This document shows, piece by piece, positions 34,734-46,835 of a stretch of 64,000 nt of DNA (the stretch's first letter is position 1; each line of letters opens with the position of its first letter). Position numbers and translations under genes: made by a program. The notes under the pieces were generated by a model. The model was not told where the DNA came from. It made no database searches and saw only the letters and a program-made list of their open reading frames with translations. The stretch is from Litoditis marina (taxonomy: Eukaryota; Nematoda; Chromadorea; Rhabditida; Rhabditidae), in contig OZ038439.1 of assembly GCA_964036275.1 (NCBI GenBank), forward strand, positions 12,257,095 through 12,321,094, given 5' to 3'.

Positions 34734-35911
34734 GGGTCAGTTGATGAGAAGGACATTGTCAACAGGGGTTTATTACTCAACAGGAATAGACATGAAAAGT
34801 TATATGGTCGGAACCGGGCGCGATTTGTCGGGGGCGTTGCCTGGAAGTAAAACATAACTCCGCGAACAATTGTATTGATGAAAGGAAATTCTAGATTATT
34901 TCTAAGTTAGATAGGGACAGAGGGAGGTTATCAACTAGGTTACCTGAGTTATCGGTAAATATAAGTGATCGGTTATGAAACATCACTGAATTTATTCCTT
35001 CGCACCCACGTTCTGTTCGATATAATGTTCATGGAAGCAGCGTGGTGAACTACAGACAAAGACTAGAGTTTGGGCGCGAAACTAGTGAGTGCGAAATTAA
35101 TAAATTTCTGTCTCTCGCCGGAACCGAACCTGCGAGCAAAATATTTGCAGCAGGGCGCTAACCACGGCGCTATTAGAGCACATGACGAGCACACTTCGAA
35201 ATCGAAGACATGTGTGCGTACACAGCGGAAAGTGAGATATACAGTACACTCCCGCTTTTTCGTTGGCGACGACTATATTATGTTTTATTCAGATGGAGGA
35301 AAACACAGGGCAACTGTAAGAGTCCCGTGTTGGGATGTCGTGAGAAAATGATGGGATTGGAAGATTGGGTGGAAACGGAAGCTAGTGAAGACACATATAC
35401 TGTCATCGACACCAAACTGCTGGTTTAGAAATATTAGATTCACTTATGGACAAAGGTGTCCTCTCATCATTAAATTATAAGAAAAACTTGGAGATTGAAA
35501 TTACTATACAAAACCAAGTTGCTTGTATAAACAAGCTAAATTATCTGTTAATATCGGGCTACTTCAATGGTTTACAAAGGAAAAAAGTCCAAAGGAAAGA
35601 GAAATGAAAAGAGGGAGAGTGAGAGATAATTTTATTTGCACTGTGCAAATTCCTAGATTGCCTATTACAAACATTAGTTACCTTGACATTTCGGGCAATT
35701 ACCGATCCATATGTGTCAAACAGGATGCCCTCATCAGTAGATGACCTGTTATAGTTAACCTAGTGAGACTATTTTAAGAAATTTATTTAGAAGATGGTTA
35801 CAAGAGTCCATTTACACAAGAGATAATGATGACCAGTAAGTCAGCTGAGTGCAACATGAATCAGAGAATAGACAGACAATTATTGATCGATCTGTGCGCC
35901 GGATCAAAAGT
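34734..35911. other. Spacer between satellite and reverse transcriptase locus
   Basis: It may include the 3' untranslated end of the minus-strand reverse transcriptase element. Open frames at 35070-35428 overlap a tRNA-like repeat and show no family motif. I see no gene. Confidence 0.4.
35113..35184 (-). repeat. tRNA-derived SINE-like sequence
   Basis: The minus strand reads ATAGCGCCGTGGTTAGCGCC (A-box-like) and CAGGTTCGGTTCCGGCGAGAG (B-box-like). It agrees closely with the plus-strand copy at 8868-8940, so the two are one dispersed family. Confidence 0.55.
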
Positions 35912-36904
35912 TCACGTCACTGTATCTAGAATTCTAGTAAACAGTTGCAAATCAATTGCGTACTTACTTGTGATAAATGGTTTATCAGCAATTACTTTAT
36001 AGAAGCGTCTAAGAATCAAAATTTTAGGCCAGCCATTTTTAAAATAAAAACCAGCAAGTTGTTTTGCTCTTACTAAGAAATCCTCATAATCTGAACAAGC
36101 ACGTGTTATTCGTATGATTTCACCAGTTATTGTATTCAAACCAATTATACTATCGATATTCGAAAAGTAGTTCGGATATCTTATAACATCAAACTTAAAG
36201 AGATCAGTTTTATTAAATAGAGATACTTTAATCTGGGGAATTGTCAGAGTAATATCCAAATCTAGAAATTCGCAACTTGTTCCCAAATCTGCTGTTGCTT
36301 CTAAACTCAATGAAGAGTCATAGATTTGAGGTAAATCTGCTTTGAAATTATCGGATACATCGGAAATATGTAACAGATCATCAATATATCGATATGTATA
36401 ATTGTACTTTCGTGCGAAATGTTGACCTCGTGTTTCTAAAACTGATTTAATGAATCTGTACTCCATGTAGCTGAGAGTTAGGTCGGCTATTTGTGGTGAG
36501 CAGCTGCCACCTTGTGGAATACCACATCTTTGTCTATAAACTGTGTTGCCGTATACAGCAACACTATTCTGTAAAAGAGACTCAAGCAAATAGCAAACTT
36601 CTTGAAAAGTGAAAAATGAACCAGTACCATTATTAGATACGCTGTAACAACAATGGTTACCTTGTACACGTATATAGTTTTGATTTTTGAAAGGAACACC
36701 TAGGAGCTGGAACATATTCAGCTTAATCACGCTATGTGGTAAATTAGTGAATAAACTAGCGAAATCAGCAGAATAAATACGTGTACTATTACTGGTACGA
36801 AAGAGAGACACGTCATCCACCACTCGTGAACTGTTGTTTACAGCCCAGTAGTGACGAACTCCGGTTCTCTCGTGTATAACATTGCAATAGTTAATAAAAT
36901 GTTT

Positions 36905-39139
36905 CTGTACATGCGCTATAGGGGGTGTCAAATGTATACCTGGGACGTACACAGCGTAATTTTGGAACAGCAAATAATTGGTCACAGGCGGGGATCGAAC
37001 CATCGAGCCCGCAACTAACCAGCTCAAAAACAAAGGTGCTATCCATTAGGCCATCCGACCAACATTCGGATGGCAGAATTGCGCTGCTACATGAACGCAG
37101 TTACAGGAAAAGAGCGCAAACAGCTTTCAATTGAACTTTTCCGATATCTCTTCCAGTTTCTACTTTTTGTTTGGCAAAGAAACTCGTAACTTTCTATTTG
37201 GTAACGTACTTTGGAAATGGACATAATGTTCTTCAATACGTTCATAAAAATATATATTTATTTATTAATAAATCAGAATAGAAAAACATATGTGATCATC
37301 TTGGTTCCCCGACGGACCTTCATTCCAAATATTCGAGAACCTGAAAAACTATATATGAAAAAAGTCCATCATCATTTCTTCTGGGTGTTTAGCATGATCG
37401 TGAATGTGATATGGGAGCAGCAGAACGCACTATATATCAAAAAGATCATGCTGATACTAAAAGTCAATAGGCACCCGACTTTCCATTCTCAACACATAAT
37501 TTTTCTTACAAGAGATAACTGATTTATAATGACGGCACCGCTTTGTGTTTTACAGAAAACATCTGAGAATAAGGGGTTCCATTCAGAGCACTAAAGACCT
37601 ATCCACAAAATGAAATAGAGGGATTTGAATGAGTCGGCCACTTATTGGAATGAATTTTTTTATTATTATTGAAAATAATGTCCCGATCTCCACTTTTGAC
37701 GAAAAACGGGTGCTTAAATGAACTATCCAACAAAATCACCCCTGAAATTGGTAAGAATATCACCAATGGAGGAATAATCTTGAAATTGAAATAATCGAGA
37801 ACGTACCTGCGCTCTGTTTCAACTCGTTGTGCCACTGAGCCAGTGAACATAACTCCTTCCTCTCCTTTTGGCGATCGCAGTCATCACCGTATCAGGCGCA
37901 GACTGAAACACAAATACGTACGAAACATTGATCCATGAATAGAAGTAAATACTAAATTACGCAAAAACCGATAAAATGTTGAAATTGGCCTGAATAAGGT
38001 TTTTTCGACCGAAATCGGACCAGGGAAATATCGAAATATTCGATCTTTCCAAATATTTCAACACTCATTAATGTTCAAATAAAAAAAAGCACAAGTCATC
38101 GATCGAGAACTCACCTCAAGTCACCAACAACCACTCGGCGGACGACCAGAGCAGAAGAAGGATTTCACATTTCTGGAAGAAAACAAATATTTTCAATATG
38201 ACCGGGAAAAATGAACACAGTTGGAAAACATACTTCCAAATTCGAAAGGGGACATTTCTTAAGACCATATTTCAGTGAAGTGGTTTGATTGGCCAGAATC
38301 ATTCGAAAATCATGCTCCCATTCTGCCAAAATCAGGAGAATTGGTCCAATTTTCGATCAAAATCACGAATTTTAACGAAATCATTCTGAAAAAAAGGGGT
38401 GCTTTCTTCAGACAGTCGAAACTAACGGTGAGTGTTGAAACGATAGTACTGCATAAAAAGAAGACAACTGAGAAAGTGTATCGTCAAAGGAAAAACCAAC
38501 TAAACGAATACCGCGAAATTAAACGAAAGAACTTCAAATCTAATATGAAAATTATAGAAAATAATAGTATTAACAACTCACAAACAGAATAACACGTGAC
38601 GAGAAAAGAGCGGTGTGTTCTAGTTGAATCCTACCATCAGTAATCCAACTTCCCATGTCGAGTAGAGTTCCAGTAAAATCTGCAAATTCGCAAATAAAAA
38701 AGACACTATTGAATGAACTGATCAATACACTCGGTAGTTATGAATGATTTACGCAAATAACAGAGACGGAGAAGCGCACAATTATCCTCAAGAATAAAAA
38801 ATGAAAACGACAATTGAAGCGAGAGGTTTTTAAATAATAATACAAAGGTTCACAGAATACAAATTACTTACATGGTTCGCAAAACCCAAATTGCAAAGTA
38901 AACCTTACAAGTATAAAAAATATGTTGGAATAAGAAAGAAAATATAAGAAAAATACGAAAAACTGCCGCCATTTTTGCCGCCAGTTTTCCAGGTGCGGTA
39001 AAAACGAAAAACTGCCGCCAGTTTTCCAGGTGCGGTAAAAATGCCGTCGCCGCCAAAATACTTGGTGCATTTGACACAGCGCAACTGACAATTGACCGTA
39101 TTCTAAAATGTATTCCGTAAGCGAAACCTATAAGATTAC
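36905..39139 (-). other. Intron or insertion within the reverse transcriptase locus
   Basis: This 2,235-bp stretch has no supported gene. It contains a two-copy repeat of CTGCCGCCAGTTTTCCAGG at 38960-39035 and the tRNA-like block near its 3' end. Splice sites at both borders keep the flanking coding frame. Confidence 0.55.
36985..37065 (-). repeat. tRNA-like sequence inside the reverse transcriptase intron
   Basis: The minus strand has GGCCTAATGGATAGCAC (A-box-like) and GGTTCGATCCCCGCC (B-box-like). The outer stem GGTC/GACC is short and the T arm is poor. It is a repeat head or tRNA relic. Confidence 0.45.
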
Positions 39140-40135
39140 TTGCAGATTGGTGCAAAGAGGTTTCAACGGACTAGTTTTTGCACCAGTAATGAAACGAAAC
39201 TTCATGATAGTTTTATGCATTTTAGGTATACCATACATCTTACGAATTGAAGGGTCTTGTACTTTTTCGAAGTTCAATCCTTCAATAAACTTAGAATGTT
39301 TAATGATTACATCATCAACAGTATGATTGGAAACTTCATATGTGGAAAATTGCGAAACACTGCTTCTTTCAATTTCTGCATTCATCATACGTACGTATAA
39401 CGTTTTACAAGTGAATGCATAATTAGTCGCTGCTTTATCGACACAAGTTATAATAAAGTTTTCTTGTGATTTCTGATATCATTCAAATCACGAGTATTCA
39501 AAATACAAGAATTGTCCAAACTAGAATCAAGAGTATGCAATCGGTTAGATACTGTATTACAAACATTTTGCATCAGAATATCTTGAAAGTTATCAAGAAC
39601 TTGTTTGTTAGGTTTATAGCATTTACGAACTGTTCCAATAACGGACTGAACCGCTTTTTGACAAGCTTGAATAATCGATGCTGAGTCTGGTGGCTCTTGA
39701 CATCTGAATTTCGTACCACATGATAGCAAATTACGTAAATGCGATTTTTTGATGAAAGTTAGGTCACCGGTGCAGATGTGACCGTGATTTGGATCAATAT
39801 AAGCAGAAAACTTATCACAGATACATTTATAACTGTCGGCAATCAGATATACAATATGATTGTGATATAATCTTTTGAGGAACGTGTTATAATTGAACAC
39901 TTTGAGTGATAATGGTGGATTGTACGTAAAGATTACCCGAGTTTTGGGACTAGACATTCCACTGATTTCAGAAAGATAGTTGTGAACAACACCTTTATTG
40001 AATAGGCTAGGTAAATGAAGTTGCTCCATACTTTTAGACATGAAAGGAATAGTCACACTAGCAATAATAGTATCTTGAGACTTGGTTCGTTTCGTTTTCC
40101 AGTAATGATTGCAGATACAGCATAAAGTTTGTACC

Positions 40136-40969
40136 TGAATTCGAATTTTTTGGAAAGAAATTCACCTGCGAAAGCATACTGAAGGAGCAAATCTTTCTCA
40201 TATTATGAAAGAGTTCTTGAAAACAGATAAAGTTCTCTACCTTGCATGGTCTGAACACTATTCAATAACTGATGAATATCTCTTTGAGGAGATCTAGAAG
40301 TTTCAGATCGACGCTTCTTTCCATGACTTTTACGATGTGTTGGAAAAGGCATATCAAAAAAAGGATGGTCAGGTTTAATAAGTGGATTAGGAGTGTTGGA
40401 GATGTTTCCAAAACCTTCAATTTGATCGTTGAAACCAAAAGGATAACTTGATGAATGGATTTTGATCCACATAATCTCTTTATCATGTAAATGTATCTTA
40501 GTTTGTTTATCAAAAGCACCCTCAACTGAATCGAGAATGTCAATCAATATATTATTGTTAGGGGTGTTTCATCATAATCTACAGAGTGGTGTGCACAATA
40601 CTTGTTACATATAAATTGTTCAATTAGGTTTGCATGAAGCTTTTGAATACATTCATGATCTCGTAGTACCCACTTCTACATTTTAAGCCATTGTTGTTTG
40701 TGGATTGCGTGCTTCTATCAAACTTCGAAAAGTTGATGGAGTATTGTTAAAATTTGTTTCTGTGTGTTTGACAAGATAATGATTAATACAAGTGATTTGT
40801 TTCTATTGAAGTCAACAACTTTTCTTACAACTCGTCCATGCGCGCATCTAGACGACTTGACATATAACTTTCGAACTTGTAAAAATAATGAAAACAATTA
40901 TTCTAGTGATAGTAAAAATAGTCTTTCACCGCAACCACTGCACATTTCTAGTACGGAAAATATTCATTG
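40136..40969 (-). other. Possible N-terminal region of the reverse transcriptase locus
   Basis: A minus-strand open frame at 40203-40547, Lys/Arg/Ser-rich near its end (HRKSHGKKRRSET), may be an upstream exon of the reverse transcriptase, but I could not fix the join. The rest shows no gene. Confidence 0.3.
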
Positions 40970-42702
40970 TCACAAGCTTTTACACAGTTTCTTGTAGTAT
41001 GGTTGAACGAGGTTCAGTCCAGGAGGCGTTATGTGATTTCCCGGCGTAAAGTATGTTACTCCAGTCGTTTCATCAAAGAAGTTGAACGTTCCATTTTTCG
41101 TGAAAGTTGGCAAATAGTCTATGATCACACATTTCTTGCAGCCTTCCATGGTTTTCTGAATTCTTTTCCGGGCAAATTCATATTTGGAACCGTCGTGGAG
41201 TTCTTTCTGAAATTTACCCAAATACATGATGGGAAGCATCGGACAACTGTTTTGCACTCTTTTCATACGTGGTGATCTCATCACCACTCGTTTAAGTGAC
41301 TGATGAGCGAACTATTTTCTTGTTCCGCTCACGAAATGTTTATTAAACATTTAACAAATGAGCGGGGTTACACCACCGTCATTTCTTGTAACGAGAGTTA
41401 TTTTGCAGATAGTGCATTAGTTCTCTAACATGAGTTTTCAGTCTTGAGTTGATTTTCATTTTCAAATAAAAGACGAAACTAATAAATAAATAAACAAATG
41501 AAGACAAATCAATGAGTGTATGCCGTTTCTCAAACTCAAAGCACTGTTTTCGAAATCTTCTTTTCGTACTCACTTGTGTTATGGGCGTACCATTCTTCAA
41601 TTTCTTATTGATTATGTTTACAATCGATCGTTTACATCTCGGAACAGCATCCAGGAAGTATATCGTTTCTTTCACTGCAGCCACATACTTTTTCAGCCTG
41701 TTTCTTGCCTTTTCCACCAAAATGTCGGTAGTGCTGTTTTTCGGTACAGGTAAAAAGTACTCGTAGTGTCTGAAACATTCAGTTATCCTCGAAAGCAATA
41801 TATGTATAAAAAACCACTCATATAACTTACATGTCTCCAAAGTAGAAAAGTTGAATCCATTCACCGATAGTGGCATTAAGTCCCTTCCTTGTGTTTTAAA
41901 AAGACGTGAGTTGCGCTCAACGTGAAATATTTGGTTCTTCACGGCTAGTTGCATTCGTTGTTCCCCGGATGCGACTGAGTCGAATGAAATTACTACATGA
42001 ACGTGGAAGAAGACCGATAAAACTCAGTGTTGGATTATATCACAAACATTACCTGAAAATGAAAAACAGTATGTCGGGTCTCTCTTTTTGAACAACTTCC
42101 AACAGTTTCTCATATTGAAGGGGACAGTTCCTGTTTTTTGCGTAATCCGTTATAAACAGGCCTTCGCAACCTGAAAACAACAAACTGATATGAATGAGTC
42201 AAGAAGTTTGCGAAATCTGCGTTTTTCTCTATTCCCGATAGGAACAAGTGGAGCAAAATGTTTTTGTTTAAACAGAAGTTGTACCATTCTGCACCGTTAC
42301 CCCGGTAGTTTTCGTTCGAAACGCACACACACCCGATTTGTGTTTCATTCTCTCTCGTTTTCTCCCTCTTTCTTCCTCGCTCTCTTTCGTTTTCTACCTC
42401 TATATCTCTGTTCTTTCTCTCTGATGTTCTGAAAATGAGCGCACATTAAGGACTCGTTTTATACGTCTGGTTCAACTCACCCAAAACAGAGAACATGGTC
42501 ATCTTCGATGCTTTGTGTGCACAATTGTCATAGATTGGTTTTGCACTGTTTGCCGCCCAACTATTTCCAACCAGCATGATATTCTTTGAACCATTTCCCA
42601 CGTCCTTCAAAATGTAATAAATAACGAAAAAAAACTCATAACACAACCAACAGATGAGTTGAAATACATTAAATTCAGCTAGCAGCTTGTACCAACTACG
42701 AC
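40970..42702 (-). pseudogene. 3' half of an OAC-like gene (SGNH part only)
   Basis: Minus-strand exons in matching phase: 42604-42481, 42170-42053, 41769-41574, 41206-40970, with a possible tiny exon 42702-42668 before them. They encode only the SGNH part: Ser in LVGNSWAAN, then GCEGLF, KERPDILFFIFR, RHYEYF, CKKCVIIDY and YFTPGNHITPPGLN to TGA. The His of the last block is kept, but the Asp of the D-x-x-H pattern is replaced by Pro in this copy. No acyltransferase-3 domain lies upstream; instead a plus-strand glycosyltransferase half gene begins 250 bp away. All exons are open, so loss of the 5' half may be recent. It could still be expressed if a start lies upstream, but that is unlikely. 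Confidence 0.82.
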
Positions 42703-42952
42703 CTGAAGTACGAAATGCTTGAAAATTCTCAAACTAGACGTGCTAAATTAACACTTGGGCATTCCGTGAAATGAAATATGTTTGAACTTTGAAATTGTTA
42801 TAGTTGAACTTTGAAATTGTTATAGTAGAGGGCAGAACGAAATGAGCAATGTGGGAACTGTCTGTAGATCAGAGACTGTGTAAATCAAAGATACGCAGAC
42901 GCACCACCCTCTCTAAAAAGGAGGAGAAAAAACTGTAACCATTTTTTTGTAG
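42703..42952. other. Probable rearrangement breakpoint between two half genes
   Basis: These 250 bp separate two divergently oriented genes that both lack their 5' halves. A 20-base direct repeat (TTGAACTTTGAAATTGTTATAG) occurs twice near 42782-42825. No start codon or promoter-like element for either gene is evident. Confidence 0.5.
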
Positions 42953-44970
42953 AGCAATGATGTGATAATAAAATCAAGCAAAGAGATTTCGGATATAATA
43001 GAGGTTCTAGGAGGAGCCCCACTCGTAACATTTGAACTACCATTCGATCACAGGTGATGTGTTTGTTCCTGATTCTTGTTTTCTCTTCCAATTGTTTTTC
43101 TCTGCGTTGATTTCGCATTAGTTGTTTTCTGGAATATTCTCCACAACAAAACATTCGAATATAATATTTCTGTTGAATATCAAAATCTTCATAATCGATC
43201 CATTACACAATCATTTTAGATTACCCAAAAATATCAGTTGGACCGCCAGAAACTTGGATCTTTTCAAACCTGGTGAGTTTGTTTAATTTTGACCTCACTA
43301 TCATAAAATTATTCGCATACGAAACTGAAATGGAATTTTGCATTAATAACTAGATGTTTATTACAGGATTGAATTTGACAACAAAACAACAAAATGCGAA
43401 CTTAACGATTGTCAAGTCGGCCAACCAAATGTTTCTTCCTCGTTCATTTATTGAAGATGTAACTACTTATCTGAATCTGACCAAGATCACAACAATATTC
43501 AACGATGAAAAGGTATGTGCTCCGTAAAAAATGAACTCAACTAAACCACCAAATATATAACCTACAAGAAATTAACATAATAATTTAATACTTTGTGTGA
43601 TGTTGAACATGTCACGGATGTATTATTCATATAAGTTATCTATTCAAGAATACTACTTCCAGGTCGTTATGGATTCAAACACTCATTTTTTTAAAATTGT
43701 TAAGTTTCAACAGTATACATCGTGTTTAATGCTTCAAGAATACTATTTTCATTTTAATAGCAACTATTCTAGTGTCATTATTATAAATAATTCTCCCAAA
43801 CCACAACTGTTTCAAAGAGTTCCTTCTAAAAATGGAGTTTTATTACCGAATAATACTTTCTCCTATTTTTTAGTTTATAGTTGTACGGCGTTGATGAAAT
43901 GCTATTCGCCACCCTTGTGAAGTCCAATGACCTCGGTTTGTCTGGTCAAGTAGAGAGTAATTGTACAAGTGAGGAACTCACAAGGTTAGTTCAATGGTAA
44001 CATCAAAATCGCAAATTTCATACTAAAAAAAGCAGTCAAATCCTGACGTTCTACCGCATGTACACATGTACAGATACACGTGAGTACGTCTGATAGAAAA
44101 TTCCGGCACCTTCAGTCCATCTCCTGGAACATAGGCTGTTTCTCTGCTTTTACATCCCGCCAGAATGCGAGCGACGAGAAATAATGAGGCAGAGCTAGAG
44201 ACGCAGGATGGGAAGGAGGTGCGGGAGCAAATGTACACTGAGAGTCATGAAACTCGATAATTTTTTCAAAATCAGAAGCATGAATAGAGTTTTTTGCAGA
44301 CTCGTCCACTGGAATTTCAACTCCCCAAAATACTGTCTGAGTCGGACCAAGCGCCATGGTGTGTGCTTTCTAGGAGTGGAGTATCTCCGAAAACTGGACA
44401 TCACTCCACACATAATAGGTAAAAATACCGAAATTGTTATTTTGAACGTTACTTTTTTAATATATGTAAAACGTAATTCAATTCTGCTCAAATATCTCGA
44501 CTGTTTGAGATTCAAATACGGTCACTGTGGTTACTGCAAGGGCTACTTGCTGCAGTCTACACTAAATGACGTAACACTTTTTGAAACTTGAAAACTAGAT
44601 ATATCTATGTTTCATGTACTATTCATTTTCCAGCCAACAAGGTCTGGCCAGAGTTTGATTTTGCCCCAATTATGTGTATTGCCGAAAGAATATACAATCG
44701 AACACAAACATACTCTGCTAGAAACTGGGAAATGGACCGATTCAGAAACCTACCCCAAGTGAGAGAGTTTGTTGTTTTTCGGTTGGTTTTCATAGGGGAA
44801 TTTGATGCATTTCATGAATTTCTTCTCCGGTAAATATTTATTATAAGGAAAATTGTTTCAGGAAATAATTCACGTAAATTACATGGAAAAAAATACTTTG
44901 TCCATTTCAGGTGCGTGAATACCATGTGAAAGGTGATGTGAAATATGATTTTCCATCGTTTTTGTGCTGA
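42953..44970 (+). pseudogene. 3' half of a GT14 (core-2/I-branching type) glycosyltransferase
   Basis: Seven exons in matching phase: 42953-43053, 43220-43272, 43367-43512, 43881-43984, 44300-44418, 44634-44758, 44911-44970 (TGA). They give about 235 residues, where the nematode family usually has about 400 or more. Recognisable blocks of the Branch domain in order: NDVIIKS, ISWTARNLDLF, IVKSANQMFLPR, YGVDEMLFATL, RHGVCFLGVEYL and FDFAPIMCIAERI. The family adds GlcNAc branches in the Golgi using UDP-GlcNAc. The N-terminal membrane anchor and first third of the catalytic domain are missing upstream, where an oppositely oriented OAC half gene sits. All seven exons are intact, so truncation is the only visible defect. 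Confidence 0.8.
44100..44235 (-). repeat. Dispersed repeat family C
   Basis: It is the reverse-oriented relative of 22970-23115 (GGCGGGATGTAAAAGCAGAGAAACAGC on the minus strand), in a glycosyltransferase intron. Confidence 0.6.
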
Positions 44971-45431
44971 TTTCATGTTTCACAATACAGTAATGAATAA
45001 ATATACTACGGTGACAGTTGTTGTTTTTGTGTGAATGGATCGTTTTAGTATGGATGCATAATAATGTAAATAAATGATCTTTGTTTAACAATTGAGAACA
45101 AAGAAAAATTCAGAGAACACCTTGGTTTACAACAAATGTTCACTTAATTTTCTTGTCATGCGATTAACCCCAATAAATTAATACTATCTCAGATAATTCT
45201 AAACATGTATGACGAACAAAATACACTCGTTAAAGTGCAAATGTATAGAGGAAAATTTTTAAGCGGTACTTACTTTTTGTTGCTACCAGATCACTCATAT
45301 TCGATAACAACGATAGTTTACTCATAACATCTTTTATATTTACAAATTATGCAACTTTCACACAAAAACGAACAGAAAGAAAAGCCAACATTACAGAAAA
45401 CCTCCCGAAGATTTGTTCCTATCAATTTACT
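44971..45431. other. Spacer, no gene seen
   Basis: This AT-rich flank downstream of the glycosyltransferase fragment contains AATAAA words near 44996, 45070 and 45172, which could serve as polyadenylation signals. Confidence 0.4.
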
Positions 45432-45480
45432 AGTAGATCACAAGACATCACAAACTTTCTCATGAACGGGCTGGACGGAT
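45432..45480 (-). pseudogene. Stray OAC C-terminal tail
   Basis: The minus strand reads QPVHEKVCDVL and a stop, a second copy of the tail found at 45579-45620 (QPVYEKVCDAV). It lies about 150 bp away in the same orientation and is followed by the same TAGTAA-like bases. Confidence 0.55.
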
Positions 45481-45578
45481 GGACATCACATGAATATGCA
45501 GAATTCTTACAAAAACAAACCGAATGAAACATATAACAGCATACAATTATTGCACGTTACTAGAACCTTTTTACTAGA

Positions 45579-45825
45579 TCACACGGCATCACAGACTTTC
45601 TCATAAACTGGCTGTACCGGCTTATACACACGTACACACGGCTAGCAGGCCGTGTGGACTGAGATGTTGTGAGTTGGTGAAATAGACGAGGCCCGTCTTC
45701 TCGTCGAAGAAGGTGTAGGTTCAATGGACGGTGAGCGGGGACATGTAGTCGAGCAGCTTGCCCTTCGGAGAGATAATGAAATATCCGCGGATTCCCTGGA
45801 GATCCCTCTGTTTTCGCGGCGCCAT
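45579..45825 (-). pseudogene. OAC internal-deletion remnant (start fused to C-terminus)
   Basis: On the minus strand ATG 45825 opens MAPRKQRDLQGIRGYF, the conserved N-terminus of the family and close to the first exon of the gene at 49910. It runs directly into C-terminal sequence: SPKGKLLDYMSPL, a TGA stop, TYTFFDEKTGLVYF and SQHLSPHGLL. After a short insertion it ends KPVQPVYEKVCDAV and TGA. About 600 residues of membrane and SGNH sequence are missing. The conserved words are still easy to read, so the deletion is not ancient. A tandem-copy crossover or an aberrant repair event could explain it. Confidence 0.75.
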
Positions 45826-46179
45826 TTACGATCAACAACGGGTAGATCGGTACGAATCACACAGCTCACAGACGGCGGGATATTTCTGAAAATGGGTTTG
45901 AAAATTTAATACAACTCGGTGGGAACATTGTGAATTGTTTGCGAGAGAACAGCAGTACATGTTTCACAAAAATCGAGAAAAGAAAAATAGTTGATTCATT
46001 CGAGAAAAATAGTTGATTCACCAAAATGAATTATGGAAAATGTGAAACGGGGTAAAATGGAAATGAGTGGCGCCCAGATTTATGTACACAAAAGTTTAAT
46101 TTGTAAGTGATTGAGCCTGTTTAGAGGGGCGGAGTTGGGTGATTGATGATCGAATATAGTTGCTATACTATAATTCATA

Positions 46180-46305
46180 TGAATAATTACGTAAAGTTGG
46201 CATTTTGATGAGGTATCGTGCAGTTTGTCATTTCACGTTCCAGAGTTCTGCTGTGTTTAACAGGTTTCTCGTGGATATGCAATTGTCAATCAGTATACCA
46301 GCTAC
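46180..46305 (+). repeat. Dispersed repeat family B
   Basis: Landmarks TGATGAGGTATCGTGCA, TTCTGCTGTGTTTAACA and GCAATTGTCAATCAGTATACC agree with the copies at 7004 and 49215. Confidence 0.6.
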
Positions 46306-46744
46306 GTCCATAATGTTTGCGGAGTGAAGATGGTAGCAATCATCATGTTACCACTCGTGTAGTCTTTTCTATTCCTGAGGAGATACCTACAGAATAAATG
46401 GTTACCGCCTGTTTTAACCACTGCATTCTACATTTGAAAGTTAGATGTTTAATCTTAATGTGCGAAATAGTTCTTGCAAAGGTATACTGTAGAAGTCGCA
46501 GAAGAAATGAGAACAGAAATCTCACGAACAAGCTTGCAGGCTCTAGAAGGAGATCTTGCTTGGAAATTCTTGAAGTTCCAAAAGATCAACTTTAATTGTT
46601 GGGTTAGTTCGTTAGTTGTTAAAACCTAACACGAGGTGGTGACATGTTCCAAAGTATAGATGTTCCGTATGTTCTAGACCTTGAGAAACAGTACATTTTT
46701 TCCAAATCTAATGTAATCAAAGTGGACGATAAGAATAAAATAGA

Positions 46745-46835
46745 ATGAATAGAATGTTAATTTGCGATCGAAGACGTGTCTTTCCACATTCGTATATGTG
46801 GCACTCCAATTACGAGAAAACGGAGATATAGAAGA
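46745..46835 (-). repeat. Dispersed repeat family A (SINE-like)
   Basis: The reverse-strand match has the CCACAT hairpin, GTGTTC-like core and ATTCT-type tail. Confidence 0.6.

Larger units (their letters stand above)
35912..40135 (-). pseudogene. Penelope-like reverse transcriptase locus with intron and frameshift
   Basis: Read from right to left. The 40135-39455 part has a C-x-x-C finger (LCCICNHYW) and the conserved block GHICTGDL. The frame then breaks by one base near 39460 and continues to 39140 with CVDKAATNYAF and MYGIPKMHK..KFRFI. A GTAATC donor follows, then about 2.2 kb, then a TGTACAG acceptor in matching phase and an exon 36904-35912. That exon holds the polymerase core: SADFASLFTNLPH (motif A), GIPQGGSCSPQ (motif B), YIDDLL (motif C, catalytic DD) and EFLDLDI. 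Both Asp sites are intact. I see no GIY-YIG endonuclease after it. Penelope-like elements are known to keep introns. A further N-terminal part may run to about 40547. The single frameshift makes this copy probably dead. Confidence 0.75.

Noticed and set aside
41512..41766. Plus-strand open frames over 41512-41766
   Set aside because: They are antisense shadows of a well-supported minus-strand OAC exon.
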